Assembly (NCBI GenBank): GCA_910585825.1
Contig: CAJUEY010000001.1
Coordinates: 1-64,000, forward strand
DNA from: an uncultured Lachnospiraceae bacterium
GTDB taxonomy: Bacteria > Bacillota > Clostridia > Lachnospirales > Lachnospiraceae
Length of the DNA: 64,000 bases
Direction of reading: 5' to 3'
Each line of letters starts with the position of its first letter. Position 1 is the stretch's first letter. Positions 16,201 through 24,089 of this stretch are shown here, piece after piece. The notes beneath the pieces are model-generated. The model was not told the DNA's origin. It saw nothing but the letters and a program-made list of their open reading frames with translations, and ran no database searches. Made by a program: the position numbers and the translations under genes.

Positions 16201-17053
16201 ATATGCAGGCAGCGCTGTTATGACCGTAGATCAGATTGATGCAGCACTTACGGCAATCCGGCTTGCTCAGGCGAATATTCAAAAAACGATGCAGGCGATT
16301 CTTCAGGCAAAAGAAGAGTTGAAAGAAGCCCTTGCGGAGGCAAAGAAAACATTTGACGGAGGCATGCAGTCTAATTATACAGAAAACAATTGGAACGCAT
16401 TTACAGCGATATACAGTGATGCGGAGCGCGCAGTGACAGATGATACTGCCACAGCAGAGAGATTGAAACAGATTATTGCCGATTTAAAAGAGGCGGAAAG
16501 AAAGGTTTTGAACTCGCCGACAATATGTCCTCCGCCTCCAAGCGTGCAGAAGGATCGTACCTATGAAATTGGGGGTTACAAGTATCTGGTAACGGATCTT
16601 GCAAAACGCACCGTGACAATAACCGGGACAACAGATGCAAATCTCAGTAATATTATTGTGAAAGATAGTGTGGAACTGGCGGACGGAAAGCTTTATGAGG
16701 TTACAGAGGTTGCGGCGAAAGCATTTTTAAATCATAAAAAAGTCACCAGTGTGCAAATCGGCATGAATGTAGAAAAAATCGGAGAGCAGGCATTTGCCAA
16801 ATGTGTAAAACTGAAAAAGATAGTAATGAAAAGCGCTCGGCTGACAGAGATTGGAAAAAAAGCTTTCCTGAAAGACAAAAAGCTCAAAAGCATTGACATT
16901 AAGAGCAAAGTATTAAAAGAGGTCGGTAAAAATGCATTCAAAGGAACCCATGCCAAATTAAAGATTACGGTGCCGAAAGCACAATATAAAGCATATGTGA
17001 AGAAACTGGCGAAAAAAGGGCAGGGCAGAAAGGCAGTGATCAAGAAAAAATAA
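13250..17053 (+). CDS. Secreted multidomain SGNH esterase with lectin-like and LRR domains
   Basis: A 1267-residue exported protein. In order: signal peptide (cleavage near residues 35-38); a concanavalin/sialidase-type beta-sandwich (about 60-270); a degenerate SGNH-like domain (about 285-470) whose first block reads TWLFTGGTEGV, so Gly294-Gly295-Thr296 replace Gly-Asp-Ser; a fibronectin-like segment (about 500-580); and an intact SGNH hydrolase (about 605-840) with GDSITHG (Ser617), GTND (Asn684) and DGVHPN (Asp807, His810). A second beta domain, a helical FIVAR-like region (about 1015-1090) and BspA-type leucine-rich repeats (about 1150-1225) follow. There is no LPXTG motif; the basic KKK end and FIVAR/LRR regions suggest surface attachment or binding. 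It probably removes acetyl or acyl groups from host or dietary glycans; the substrate is unknown. Confidence 0.88.
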   Translation: MKLRVSLCKKIFSFFLAASVLTANALPGQMSVTVKAAAESETGETAEEVTLQSVRDEAKAAYEADKLGMDLDLSNQSFSGAGGLDYSSDTAERAYMQAFNNLRDHSTQQTIIFRFKTTVESQFIFGTGVDGSNNGKNMTFSLKGGAIRFRLRNSNRQQGGTKAGLQGNLGTNLNDGKYHTVAISFCPDLGYTAGNVRFVIDGGSDIYPAAWCPEWKAGFDQNEEDFTKFHIGSSALYGGDGDNAAFNGSIDFITVINKGYSVQELQKITQGDKVYTDFAEMWESGTCRTWLFTGGTEGVADFATSRTTRNWVGLYETDMRESGSFIVRGRFVFNTAKRGADVAQIVKEYDTRVTPFGTSVVGIMIGAADYQKGEEGIPEFKENLQAFLDKVVKESKKPLILTPYTAVSEQDQENVLRYTEAIYEVVGDRFKVVDISDLGEENVNADGSLKPSGHQTIATKLQRETGAPVGRTNTLDKYADGCYTVAKQTESGEEAEVGEVIAEEDSIMVSIDADPEKEVHLEYTLTANGEVISETVPEGETEFTITGLKKGETYTLNVYDISRNNVKESYRPVEITVAAGAVGESLEYEDGNISVNDKIQKLLSGDKPATYLFMGDSITHGVITDGYDNVPQMFAKYLDEIGRTDDIVLNTGVTNATIETTLNQIEPRLERFHPDVVMIMLGTNDSSVNGENTVTGFGTASKHGITVEQYAERYKELIRKVHGTNSDASIVLRVPCDMTGDLANHAGYEEKFAEIENIAADMREEISGLNIAVVNHLQGWRKYRSTVRDDNIATSGTYSWLANRNGDGVHPNGRGNLAMFQQIIKELGLYVPTSELANYQYELSEWTDTSEIEAPVVMRGSRASFEIEALSGYANGLQNVTLTLTADGRSISKTAQYNEDGVITISGLDAQKTYTAAVTGKDAGNSKEIAFHSNLTRSTDLTATDDEKKEYTDSLAEAENLDLTEYPSAVQEIYKAALKEIKDTYAGSAVMTVDQIDAALTAIRLAQANIQKTMQAILQAKEELKEALAEAKKTFDGGMQSNYTENNWNAFTAIYSDAERAVTDDTATAERLKQIIADLKEAERKVLNSPTICPPPPSVQKDRTYEIGGYKYLVTDLAKRTVTITGTTDANLSNIIVKDSVELADGKLYEVTEVAAKAFLNHKKVTSVQIGMNVEKIGEQAFAKCVKLKKIVMKSARLTEIGKKAFLKDKKLKSIDIKSKVLKEVGKNAFKGTHAKLKITVPKAQYKAYVKKLAKKGQGRKAVIKKK

Positions 17054-17059
17054 ATTCTT

Positions 17060-17088
17060 TTGACATTCCATTTTCGCTGTGCTATACT
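17060..17088 (+). promoter_or_regulatory. Consensus sigma-A promoter for veg
   Basis: A perfect TTGACA (17060-17065) and TATACT (17083-17088) are separated by 17 bp. The expected start near 17095 gives a leader of about 50 bases. This is the best promoter match in the window. Confidence 0.85.
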
Positions 17089-17146
17089 AATCAGGTTAAA
17101 CCAGATAACTCATGCATCAGCAGCCACAGAAAAGGGAGGTAAAAGA

Positions 17147-17389
17147 ATGCAGCAGGAAGACATCAACAAAGTACGTGCATCAGTACACCAGCAGTGTGGA
17201 AGCAAGGTAATGATTCAACTGGATAGAGGAAGAAATAAAATAGATATTCAGCAGGGTGTGATACAGAATGCATATCCAAGTGTATTCACCATTTTGGTAG
17301 AAGATACTAATGCAGGGAATCCGCCGCAATTATTATCGTTCAGCTATACGGATATTATCACTAGAGAAATACGAATGAAGCTTTGCTAA
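17147..17389 (+). CDS. veg: Veg family protein
   Basis: An 80-residue protein of the Veg family of Firmicutes, which in Bacillus is abundantly expressed and influences biofilm matrix genes. The sequence MQQEDINKVRASVHQQCGSK, the central GRNK segment and the final SFSYTDIITREIRM are family-typical. The ATG at 17147 follows GGGAGG; a longer frame from 17060 would run through the promoter and is rejected. The strong promoter fits high expression. A long hairpin straight after the stop both resembles a terminator and contains the ribosome site of the next gene. Confidence 0.92.
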   Translation: MQQEDINKVRASVHQQCGSKVMIQLDRGRNKIDIQQGVIQNAYPSVFTILVEDTNAGNPPQLLSFSYTDIITREIRMKLC

Positions 17390-17402
17390 ATGAGGAATAT
17401 AT

Positions 17403-17466
17403 ATCCTCCGTTTTGAATATGTATAGTACAAAGTTACAGTACATAATTCAGAACGGAGGATTTTTT
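17403..17466 (+). promoter_or_regulatory. veg terminator hairpin that contains the next gene's ribosome site
   Basis: ATCCTCCGTTTTGAAT (17403-17418) pairs with ATTCAGAACGGAGGAT (17446-17461) over 16 bases with one G-U pair. Pairing extends inward (TATGTA/TACATA) past a single bulge, and TTTTTT follows. The 3' arm includes GGAGGA (17455-17460), the Shine-Dalgarno of the SPOCS/LysM gene starting at 17467. One structure could thus terminate veg transcripts and mask translation of read-through RNA. Confidence 0.7.
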
Positions 17467-19026
17467 GTGGAATTAGAAAGACAAACTTTGCATAAGAATA
17501 AAGAAATTGGTCGGGCATTCAGTCAGGTTACGCTGGATGATGATTATAATCTGCCGGATTTTAAACCGGATTTAACAAAAGTGATTCGGGAAAAAGGATC
17601 GGTTCATTTTGATGAAATCCATGTCAATAACGGGCATATCTGGTTCAAAGGGATATTGGAGTTTCAGATTTTATATCGTACGGACTTGGACAACGGGAAA
17701 ATTAACTGTCTGAAAGGAGAGATTCCGTTTCAGGAAAGCCTGAGCATAGATGAAACGCAGGAATTGGACCCGGTCAAAGTGGAAGGGCGGATTGAGGATA
17801 TTTCCGTCAGCGTGATCAATTCGAGAAAACTGAGCATCCGTTCTTTGGTGGAATTTCGCGCAGCGGCGGAAAAACCGGAAGAAGAAGCTGTGCTTACCGG
17901 TATAAAAGAAGAAATAAACTGTGAAATTGAAAAAGAGCAGATGGATATTTTAGAGCTCATTACAGATAAGAAAGATACCTTGAGAATCCGCAAAGAGATT
18001 TCCCTTTCATCCAATAAACCAAATATGGATGAGATTCTCTGGAGCAGCGTGGAATTGCGGGGAATCAGCAGCCGTTTGAAAAACGGAGAGATCGAGGTGA
18101 CGGGCGAAGCCCTGATTTATGTACTCTATTCCGGAATTGAAGAAGAGGAGCATCTGCAATGGTTTGAAACCACCCTCCCGCTACAGGGCAGTGTGGAATG
18201 CAATACCTGTGAAGAAGATTTAATCTATCGGGTTATGACGGAGCTGGCGCAGACGAATCTGGAAATTCAGCAGGACGGAGACGGAGAAGAAAGAAATATT
18301 CTTGTGGAAATGGTGATCAATTTGTCTATCTGTCTTTGGAAGGAAGATAAGCTGGAGATGATTTCAGACATTTATGCCCTTGACAGACAGGTAATGCCTA
18401 AATTCCGGAAAGGGTATTTTGAAAAGCTTCTGGTCAAAAATGATGCAAAATGCCGCATTTCAGATAAGATTGAAATTGATAATACAAAAGAAGATATTCT
18501 GCAGATCTGCATCAATGAAGAGAATCTTGCCATTGAGCAGACGACGGAACAGGAAGACGGCGTATTGGTGGAAGGAATTCTGACGGTAGAGCTTGTGTAT
18601 CTGACCTCAGATGATTCCATGCCGGTGGGTTCCGTTCGGGCATTTATTCCCTTTTCTCAGACCATTGAAATGCCAAAAGCAGAAAGCAAGGTAAAAATTC
18701 AGATTGACGGCGGCATTGACCAGGTGACCACGGTTCTGGCCGACAACCGCACCGTTGACGTAAAAGCAGTTCTCAGCTTAAATCTGCTGGCATTTGAACA
18801 GCAGGAGAGACAGATCATCACAGAGATTGAAGAAACAGAGCTGGATCTTGATTTACTGCAGCAAAGTCCGGGAATCGTAGGCTATATTGTAAAAGAGGGA
18901 GATCGGTTGTTTGGAATTGCAAAAGAAAATCATACGACGACTGAGAATCTGGTGGAAGTAAATCATCTGTCCGGCCAGTTTGTAAAGCCGGGAGAAAAAT
19001 TGTTGATTATTAAGACAGTGGGATAA
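17467..19026 (+). CDS. SPOCS (DUF3794) and LysM domain protein
   Basis: A 519-residue protein with three SPOCS/DUF3794 repeats (roughly residues 15-150, 165-290 and 310-450) and a C-terminal LysM peptidoglycan-binding domain (about 468-518, GYIVKEGDRLFGIAKENHTT to KPGEKLLIIK). Proteins of this kind are linked to spore-coat or cortex assembly in Clostridia. There is no signal peptide, as expected for a protein made in the mother cell and deposited on the forespore. The GTG at 17467, six bases after GGAGGA, is chosen; an upstream in-frame extension would overlap veg. Expression may depend on read-through of the veg hairpin or on its opening. Confidence 0.9.
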   Translation: MELERQTLHKNKEIGRAFSQVTLDDDYNLPDFKPDLTKVIREKGSVHFDEIHVNNGHIWFKGILEFQILYRTDLDNGKINCLKGEIPFQESLSIDETQELDPVKVEGRIEDISVSVINSRKLSIRSLVEFRAAAEKPEEEAVLTGIKEEINCEIEKEQMDILELITDKKDTLRIRKEISLSSNKPNMDEILWSSVELRGISSRLKNGEIEVTGEALIYVLYSGIEEEEHLQWFETTLPLQGSVECNTCEEDLIYRVMTELAQTNLEIQQDGDGEERNILVEMVINLSICLWKEDKLEMISDIYALDRQVMPKFRKGYFEKLLVKNDAKCRISDKIEIDNTKEDILQICINEENLAIEQTTEQEDGVLVEGILTVELVYLTSDDSMPVGSVRAFIPFSQTIEMPKAESKVKIQIDGGIDQVTTVLADNRTVDVKAVLSLNLLAFEQQERQIITEIEETELDLDLLQQSPGIVGYIVKEGDRLFGIAKENHTTTENLVEVNHLSGQFVKPGEKLLIIKTVG

Positions 19027-19063
19027 ATAAGCTTTTGAACGGAATGCATATGCAGTTAGATTC

Positions 19064-19102
19064 AAAAATCCTCCGCATTTTGAAATTGTGTGGAGGATTT
19101 TT
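19064..19102 (+). terminator. Terminator after the SPOCS/LysM gene
   Basis: AAAAATCCTCCGCA (from 19064) pairs with TGTGGAGGATTTTT with one mismatch. The stem is GC-rich in its centre and ends in five T. Confidence 0.85.
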
Positions 19103-19197
19103 GAATTTCAAAGGTGAAAAAGTAATAGTTAATTTGGAGGCAAGATGTTATAATAGCTCTATGTACATATTAAAAGGAAAGAGAGATAAGATTACTT

Positions 19198-20556
19198 ATG
19201 AAAAGAGAAGGTTTTAAATCTCGTCTGGGCTTTATATTAGTCAGTGCGGGATGTGCAATCGGAATTGGAAATGTGTGGAGATTCCCTTTTGTGGCGGGGC
19301 AGAACGGCGGCGGCATCTTTGTGCTTTTGTATCTGCTGTTTTTAGTTGTCATGGGGGTGCCGGTGCTTACGATGGAACTGGCTGTGGGACGTGCCAGCAG
19401 AAAGAGCGCTGTGCTTGGGTATAAGGCATTGGAAAAACCGGGCAGCAAGTGGCATATCCATGGGTGGTTCTGTATCTTTGGATGTTATATGTTAATGATG
19501 TATTACACCACGGTTTCAGGCTGGATGGTCAGCTACTTTTTTAAATTTGCAGCAGGGACATTTCAGCCGTCTATGGGAGCAGAGGAAGTGGGAGCCGTAT
19601 TTTCAGACCTTCTGGCGTCTCCCGCAGAAATGGGTGTCTGGATGGCTCTTACGGTTATTCTCGGATTTTTTGTGTGTTCCAGAGGCTTGCAGAACGGACT
19701 CGAAAAAATCAGCAAATTTATGATGTCCGCGCTTTTAATATTGATTGTGATATTAGTAGTACATAGTCTGTTCTTATCGGGAGCGGCGGAAGGAATTTCC
19801 TTTTATCTTGTTCCCGGCATAGAGAAGGTAAAGGCTGTGGGACTTGGGAATGTGATTACCGAAGCCATGAATCAGGCGTTTTTTACTTTGAGCCTTGGAA
19901 TTGCGGCGATGGAAATATTCGGGAGCTATATGACAAAGGAGCATACCCTGCCGGGAGAGGCGCTGCGGATTTGCGGGCTCGATACTTTTGTGGCGATTAT
20001 GTCCGGCCTGATCATCTTTCCGGCATGTTTTTCCTACGGAGTGCAGCCGGATGCCGGGCCGTCTCTGATATTTGCAACCCTCCCCAATGTGTTTGTGAAT
20101 ATGGCCGGAGGACGTATTTGGGGAACGATGTTCTTTTTGTTTATGACTTTTGCAAGCTTTTCTACGGTTATCGCTGTTTTTGAAAATCTGATTTCTTTTG
20201 CCGTGGATATGTTTGGGATTGAAAGAAAAAAAGCAGTTCTTATCAATGGAGTGATTGTACTGATTGCCAGCCTGCCGTGTGTGCTGGGCTACAATGTGTG
20301 GAGCAGCCTGCATTTGATTGGGGGCCGGGATGTGTTGGACAGCGAGGATTTTATTGTCAGTAATCTGCTTCTTCCCATAGGATCTTTGATGTATCTTTTG
20401 TTCTGTGTGACAAAGTTTGGCTGGGGGTTTGATAAGTACTTTGAAGAATGTAATGAAGGAGAGGGGCTTAAATATTCAAAGGCGCTGAAACCCTACTTCC
20501 AGTTTGTGCTGCCGATCCTTATTATCGCTATTATTGTGCAGGGACTGTTTCGGTAA
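19198..20556 (+). CDS. Sodium-dependent transporter, NSS/SNF family
   Basis: A Na+-coupled symporter of the neurotransmitter:sodium symporter family, which in bacteria imports amino acids or related amines. The 452 residues contain about 11 membrane segments. The first one carries the family signature AIGIGNVWRFPFVAGQNGGG, an unwound helix that binds Na+ and substrate. The 11-segment length resembles MhsT/Tyt1 rather than the 12-segment eukaryotic forms. The ATG at 19198 follows an AGGAAAGAGAG tract. A TATAAT at 19149-19154 with a weak -35 (TAGTTA) lies 43 bp upstream. The substrate cannot be assigned from sequence. Confidence 0.92.
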   Translation: MKREGFKSRLGFILVSAGCAIGIGNVWRFPFVAGQNGGGIFVLLYLLFLVVMGVPVLTMELAVGRASRKSAVLGYKALEKPGSKWHIHGWFCIFGCYMLMMYYTTVSGWMVSYFFKFAAGTFQPSMGAEEVGAVFSDLLASPAEMGVWMALTVILGFFVCSRGLQNGLEKISKFMMSALLILIVILVVHSLFLSGAAEGISFYLVPGIEKVKAVGLGNVITEAMNQAFFTLSLGIAAMEIFGSYMTKEHTLPGEALRICGLDTFVAIMSGLIIFPACFSYGVQPDAGPSLIFATLPNVFVNMAGGRIWGTMFFLFMTFASFSTVIAVFENLISFAVDMFGIERKKAVLINGVIVLIASLPCVLGYNVWSSLHLIGGRDVLDSEDFIVSNLLLPIGSLMYLLFCVTKFGWGFDKYFEECNEGEGLKYSKALKPYFQFVLPILIIAIIVQGLFR

Positions 20557-20589
20557 ATGGGAGGGCGCGGTTTATCTTTCCACTGTCTC

Positions 20590-20618
20590 TTGTGGAATTG
20601 AATCTGCAATGTTATAAT
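20590..20618 (+). promoter_or_regulatory. Promoter for the NlpC/P60 gene
   Basis: TTGTGG (20590-20595) and TATAAT (20613-20618) are 17 bp apart, and TGT before the -10 box makes it an extended -10. The leader is about 80 bases. Confidence 0.6.
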
Positions 20619-20703
20619 GAAACCAAAACTTGTAAAAAGGAGAGAAATCCAGGGACAAATCCCGCTGCAATAAAACAGAAATACCATTCGGAGGTAAAGC
20701 GTG

Positions 20704-21963
20704 ATGAAAAAGAAAAGTATACATATTTTAGCGTTAGTATTGGCATCCGCTCTGGCGTTTACCCATATACAGGCAGTTGACGCCAGCACAATGAATAAAG
20801 CAAAAGATACCAAGCAAAAAGCAGAGGCAGAATTAAATGAAGCGAACAAAAAAATCGAAGAGTTAGAACGGCAGCAGTCTGCTCTGCAAAGCGAGATTGA
20901 TGAAAAAGATGCGGAATTAGTGAATCTTCTGGTGAATATTGGAATTCTGGAGGATGAGCTGGCGGACAAAAATACACAGCTGGAGCAGGTGACGGCAGAC
21001 CTCGCAAAAGCAGAGGAAACAGAAAGAAGCCAGTATGCATCTATGAAGAAACGGATACAGTTCATGTATGAACGGGGAGATACGGCGATGATCGAGGCAT
21101 TACTGGGTGCTGCAGACATGTCAGACTTCTTAAACCGCGTGGAATATGTTTCCGATATTTATCAGTATGACAGGAATCTTCTGACACAGTATCAGACTAC
21201 GGTACAGCAGGTGGCGGATTTGAAGTCTACCGTAGAAACAGAAAAAGCCGAATTAGAGGCAATGCAGGATGAATATGCCCTACAGCAGACGAATCTGGAA
21301 AATGTTCTGGCTCAGAAGCGTTCTCAAATGGGCAATTACGATAATCAGCTGGCAACAGCTCAGGCAGCAGCCAGTGAATTCAGATCTACGATTGCTGCCC
21401 AGAACCAGATCATTCAGGAGGAAGAGCGGAAACAAAGAGAGGCAGAAGAGGCTGCAAAAGCAGCGGCAAAGGCAAACAGCAGCAAGAGCAGTACAGGAAA
21501 TACCGGCGGCTCGAATTCCAGCTCCGGCGGCGCTTCCGGAAGTAACAGCAGCGGTGCGAATTCCGGTTCCGGCGGAGGGGAAAGTTCCGGCGGCGGTTCC
21601 AATCCCGGATATTCCACAAATGTCAGCGGCAGCAGCGTTGTTTCCTATGCCTGCCAGTTTGTAGGCAATCCCTATGTATGGGGTGGAACAAGCCTGACAA
21701 ACGGAGCGGACTGTTCTGGATTTGTGATGAGCGTATTTGCCCATTTTGGCATCAGCCTGCCCCATAGTTCTGCGGCGCTGCAGAGCTGCGGAAAAGCAGT
21801 CAGCTATGCCAACGCACAGCCGGGGGATTTGATCTGCTATTCTGGACATGTGGCGATTTATATGGGCGGCGGTCAAATTGTACATGCGCAGAGTACGGCT
21901 GTAGGAATTACTACAAGTTCGGCGACTTATCGTACCATTGTAGCCGTGCGGAGAGTTTTGTAA
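20704..21963 (+). CDS. Secreted NlpC/P60 peptidoglycan hydrolase with coiled coil
   Basis: A CwlO-like secreted endopeptidase that cuts peptide bridges in peptidoglycan. The 419-residue protein has a signal peptide (to about residue 27), a long coiled coil (about 30-255), a Ser/Gly/Asn-rich flexible linker (about 258-305) and an NlpC/P60 domain at the C-terminus. Catalytic Cys lies in GADCSGF, His in SGHVAIYMG, and a third polar residue in the following QIVHAQ segment. GGAGG at 20690-20694 serves either the ATG at 20704 or the GTG one codon earlier. The coiled coil of such enzymes is usually controlled by an FtsEX complex, which is not encoded here. Two bases separate it from the next gene. 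Confidence 0.92.
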   Translation: MKKKSIHILALVLASALAFTHIQAVDASTMNKAKDTKQKAEAELNEANKKIEELERQQSALQSEIDEKDAELVNLLVNIGILEDELADKNTQLEQVTADLAKAEETERSQYASMKKRIQFMYERGDTAMIEALLGAADMSDFLNRVEYVSDIYQYDRNLLTQYQTTVQQVADLKSTVETEKAELEAMQDEYALQQTNLENVLAQKRSQMGNYDNQLATAQAAASEFRSTIAAQNQIIQEEERKQREAEEAAKAAAKANSSKSSTGNTGGSNSSSGGASGSNSSGANSGSGGGESSGGGSNPGYSTNVSGSSVVSYACQFVGNPYVWGGTSLTNGADCSGFVMSVFAHFGISLPHSSAALQSCGKAVSYANAQPGDLICYSGHVAIYMGGGQIVHAQSTAVGITTSSATYRTIVAVRRVL

Positions 21964-21965
21964 AG

Positions 21966-22634
21966 ATGAAAGATCAAAAAGAAAAACGTCGGGCAAATCT
22001 CTTTTCTCTGCTGATGTTTCTGCTTGTAATTGCCGTGGGAGTATCTGCAGTGCAGAGGGCGAAGGAAATGCAGAAGATTGATTATCTGGAGTATCTGGAC
22101 GAGTGGGCAGTTGCCATTGATGAAAAGGAATATGCATTTCGGGATTTGGCATTTTATCTGGCATATCAGGAAATGACAACGGAAAAACAGGCAGAAGTAT
22201 ATGATTTAAAACAGCCGGTGAAATATTGGAATATACATACAAACGGAGTTTTTGTCAGGGCAGAGGCCAAGAAAATGGCCATGGAAATGGCAGTGCATGA
22301 TGAGATTTTTTATCAAATGGCCGATAAAAATCAGATAGAGCTTAACCAGAAAGAGACGGAGTACATGGAGAATCAGAAATTGGATTTCTGGAACGACTTG
22401 GAAGAAGAGGGGCAGACGCGTCTGGGGGTTTCTTTTGAGGAAATTTCCGATACATTTGAACATATGGCGCTGGCTCAGAAAATGCAGCAGACTCTGGCGG
22501 ATACAGAAGGGGTTGACTACAGAGAGTATAATGTGGATGGGGATATGTATCAGGAATTATTAAAAGAACATACCTTCAAGATCAATGAAAGTCTTTGGAA
22601 ACGGTTAAACTTTGGCAAAATTATAGTAAGTTAA
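21966..22634 (+). CDS. Membrane-anchored protein of unknown function
   Basis: A 222-residue protein with a basic N-terminus (KDQKEKRR), one membrane segment (about residues 11-28) and an extracytoplasmic, mostly helical remainder with many acidic residues. The part beginning YLDEWAVAIDEKEYAFRDLA loosely recalls the N-terminal chaperone module of SurA/PrsA-like foldases, but no peptidyl-prolyl isomerase domain follows, so I do not assign it. It starts two bases after the NlpC/P60 stop and is presumably co-transcribed with that cell-wall hydrolase; a role in secretion or wall turnover is only suggested by context. Confidence 0.75.
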   Translation: MKDQKEKRRANLFSLLMFLLVIAVGVSAVQRAKEMQKIDYLEYLDEWAVAIDEKEYAFRDLAFYLAYQEMTTEKQAEVYDLKQPVKYWNIHTNGVFVRAEAKKMAMEMAVHDEIFYQMADKNQIELNQKETEYMENQKLDFWNDLEEEGQTRLGVSFEEISDTFEHMALAQKMQQTLADTEGVDYREYNVDGDMYQELLKEHTFKINESLWKRLNFGKIIVS

Positions 22635-22651
22635 AAATAGAAAGGGCTGTT

Positions 22652-23527
22652 ATGGCGCAGAAAATAGGAAGAAACGATCCCTGCTGGTGTAAAAGCGGCA
22701 GAAAATACAAAACCTGTCATCAGGCGTTTGATGCAAAAATTGCAAGAATCAAAGAAGAAGGGCATATCGTTCCGGATCATGACATGATCAAAAATGCAGA
22801 ACAGATTGCTGGAATCAAAGAAAGTGCAAAAATCAATATTGCCGTATTGGATTATATAGCGGAACAGATTCATGAAGGTATGAGTACGGAAGAAATTGAC
22901 CGAATGGTGCATGAAAAGACTACTCGCATGGGAGGGATTCCGGCGACTTTAAATTATCAGGGATTTCCAAAGAGTTCCTGCACTTCTGTGAATGAGCAGG
23001 TGTGTCATGGAATTCCTTCCGAGCAGGATATTTTAAAAGAGGGAGATATTTTAAATGTAGATATTTCTACTATTTTAAACGGATATTATTCCGACTCTTC
23101 CAGAATGTTCTGCATCGGAGAGGTAAGCCCGGAAAAACAAAAACTGGTAAAAGTAGCAAGAGAATGTATAGATGTGGGATTAAAAGAAGTGAAACCTTGG
23201 GGATTCCTTGGAGATATGGGACAGGCCATACACGATTATGCATATGCCCATGGATATACCGTGGTGAGGGAAATCGGCGGACATGGCGTTGGGCTTGAAT
23301 TTCACGAAGATCCCTGGGTAAGCTACAATAGCAAAAGGGGAACGGAAATGTTAATGGTTCCCGGCATGATGTTTACCATAGAACCAATGATTAATATGGG
23401 CCGTGTAGAGATTTATATAGATGATGCGAATGGATGGACAGCGTATACAGAAGACGGCAAACCGTCTGCACAGTGGGAAGTTCAGGTCCTTGTGACAGAC
23501 GACGGATATGAAATCATATCATATTAG
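22652..23527 (+). CDS. map: Methionine aminopeptidase type I with N-terminal SEC-C zinc motif
   Basis: Removes the N-terminal Met from nascent proteins. The 291-residue protein starts with a SEC-C zinc-binding motif (IGRNDPCWCKSGRKYKTCH, residues 4-22), then the pita-bread fold. Visible active-site pieces are the metal-aspartate region NVDISTILNGYYSDSS, GGHGVGLEFHEDP with a metal-ligand His, TIEPM with a ligand Glu, and the last Glu in AQWEVQVLV. The ATG at 22652, behind AAAGGG, is used; an in-frame frame from 22595 would overlap the preceding gene and lacks a ribosome site. It is followed closely by apt and the purine permease. SEC-C may dock the enzyme to the ribosome or SecA; that is inference. 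Confidence 0.93.
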   Translation: MAQKIGRNDPCWCKSGRKYKTCHQAFDAKIARIKEEGHIVPDHDMIKNAEQIAGIKESAKINIAVLDYIAEQIHEGMSTEEIDRMVHEKTTRMGGIPATLNYQGFPKSSCTSVNEQVCHGIPSEQDILKEGDILNVDISTILNGYYSDSSRMFCIGEVSPEKQKLVKVARECIDVGLKEVKPWGFLGDMGQAIHDYAYAHGYTVVREIGGHGVGLEFHEDPWVSYNSKRGTEMLMVPGMMFTIEPMINMGRVEIYIDDANGWTAYTEDGKPSAQWEVQVLVTDDGYEIISY

Positions 23528-23546
23528 GAGAAAGGGGGTGCAGAGG

Positions 23547-24071
23547 ATGAAGAAGATAGAAGAATATGTGCGGAATATTCCTGATTTTCCGGAAAAGGGA
23601 ATTATTTTCCGGGATGTGACAAGTGTTCTGCAGGATGCGGAAGGATTGAAACTGGCAATTGATTCCATGATCAAATTGTTGGACGGCGTGGATTTTGACG
23701 TAGTTGTGGGAACGGAATCCAGAGGATTTATTTTTGGAGTGCCGATTGCCTATGCGCTTGGCAAACCGTTTGTTCCGGTACGCAAAAAAGGCAAACTTCC
23801 CTGTGAGACCATAGCGGCGAAGTATGATCTGGAGTATGGAAGCGCAGAAATAGAAATGCACAAAGATTCCATCCGGCCGGGACAGAAAGCGATACTTGTG
23901 GATGATTTGATTGCTACGGGAGGTACTGTAGAGGCCTGCGTTAAATTGATCGAAGAGTTGGGCGGTGAAGTAGTTAAGATTATTTTCTTAATGGAGCTTG
24001 CCGGATTAAAAGGCAGGGACAAGCTGAAAAACTATGATGTGGCATCGGTCATTACCTACCAGGGAAATTAA
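23547..24071 (+). CDS. apt: Adenine phosphoribosyltransferase
   Basis: Converts adenine and PRPP to AMP in purine salvage. The 174 residues match the family: IPDFPEKGIIFRDVT at the N-terminus, VVVGTESRGFIFGVPIAYAL, the flexible loop RKKGKLPCETIAAKYDLEYG, and the PRPP-binding motif ILVDDLIATGGT near residue 125. The ATG at 23547 is chosen because the upstream in-frame extension from 23508 overlaps map; AAAGGGGG lies nine bases ahead of the start. It sits between map and a purine permease with gaps of about 20 bp, so uptake and salvage of purines are linked in one transcript. Confidence 0.95.
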   Translation: MKKIEEYVRNIPDFPEKGIIFRDVTSVLQDAEGLKLAIDSMIKLLDGVDFDVVVGTESRGFIFGVPIAYALGKPFVPVRKKGKLPCETIAAKYDLEYGSAEIEMHKDSIRPGQKAILVDDLIATGGTVEACVKLIEELGGEVVKIIFLMELAGLKGRDKLKNYDVASVITYQGN

Positions 24072-24089
24072 AAATAAGGGAGAATATTT

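Noticed and set aside
17060..17146. N-terminal extension of Veg
   Set aside because: It would be translated from the promoter itself, starting at the -35 box; the normal 80-residue protein begins at 17147 with a good ribosome site.
21280..22242. Long leftward frame (320 codons) opposite the NlpC/P60 gene
   Set aside because: It lies over the Ser/Gly-rich linker and coiled coil of a certain gene on the other strand, has no ribosome site and reads as low-complexity Pro/Ser/His sequence.
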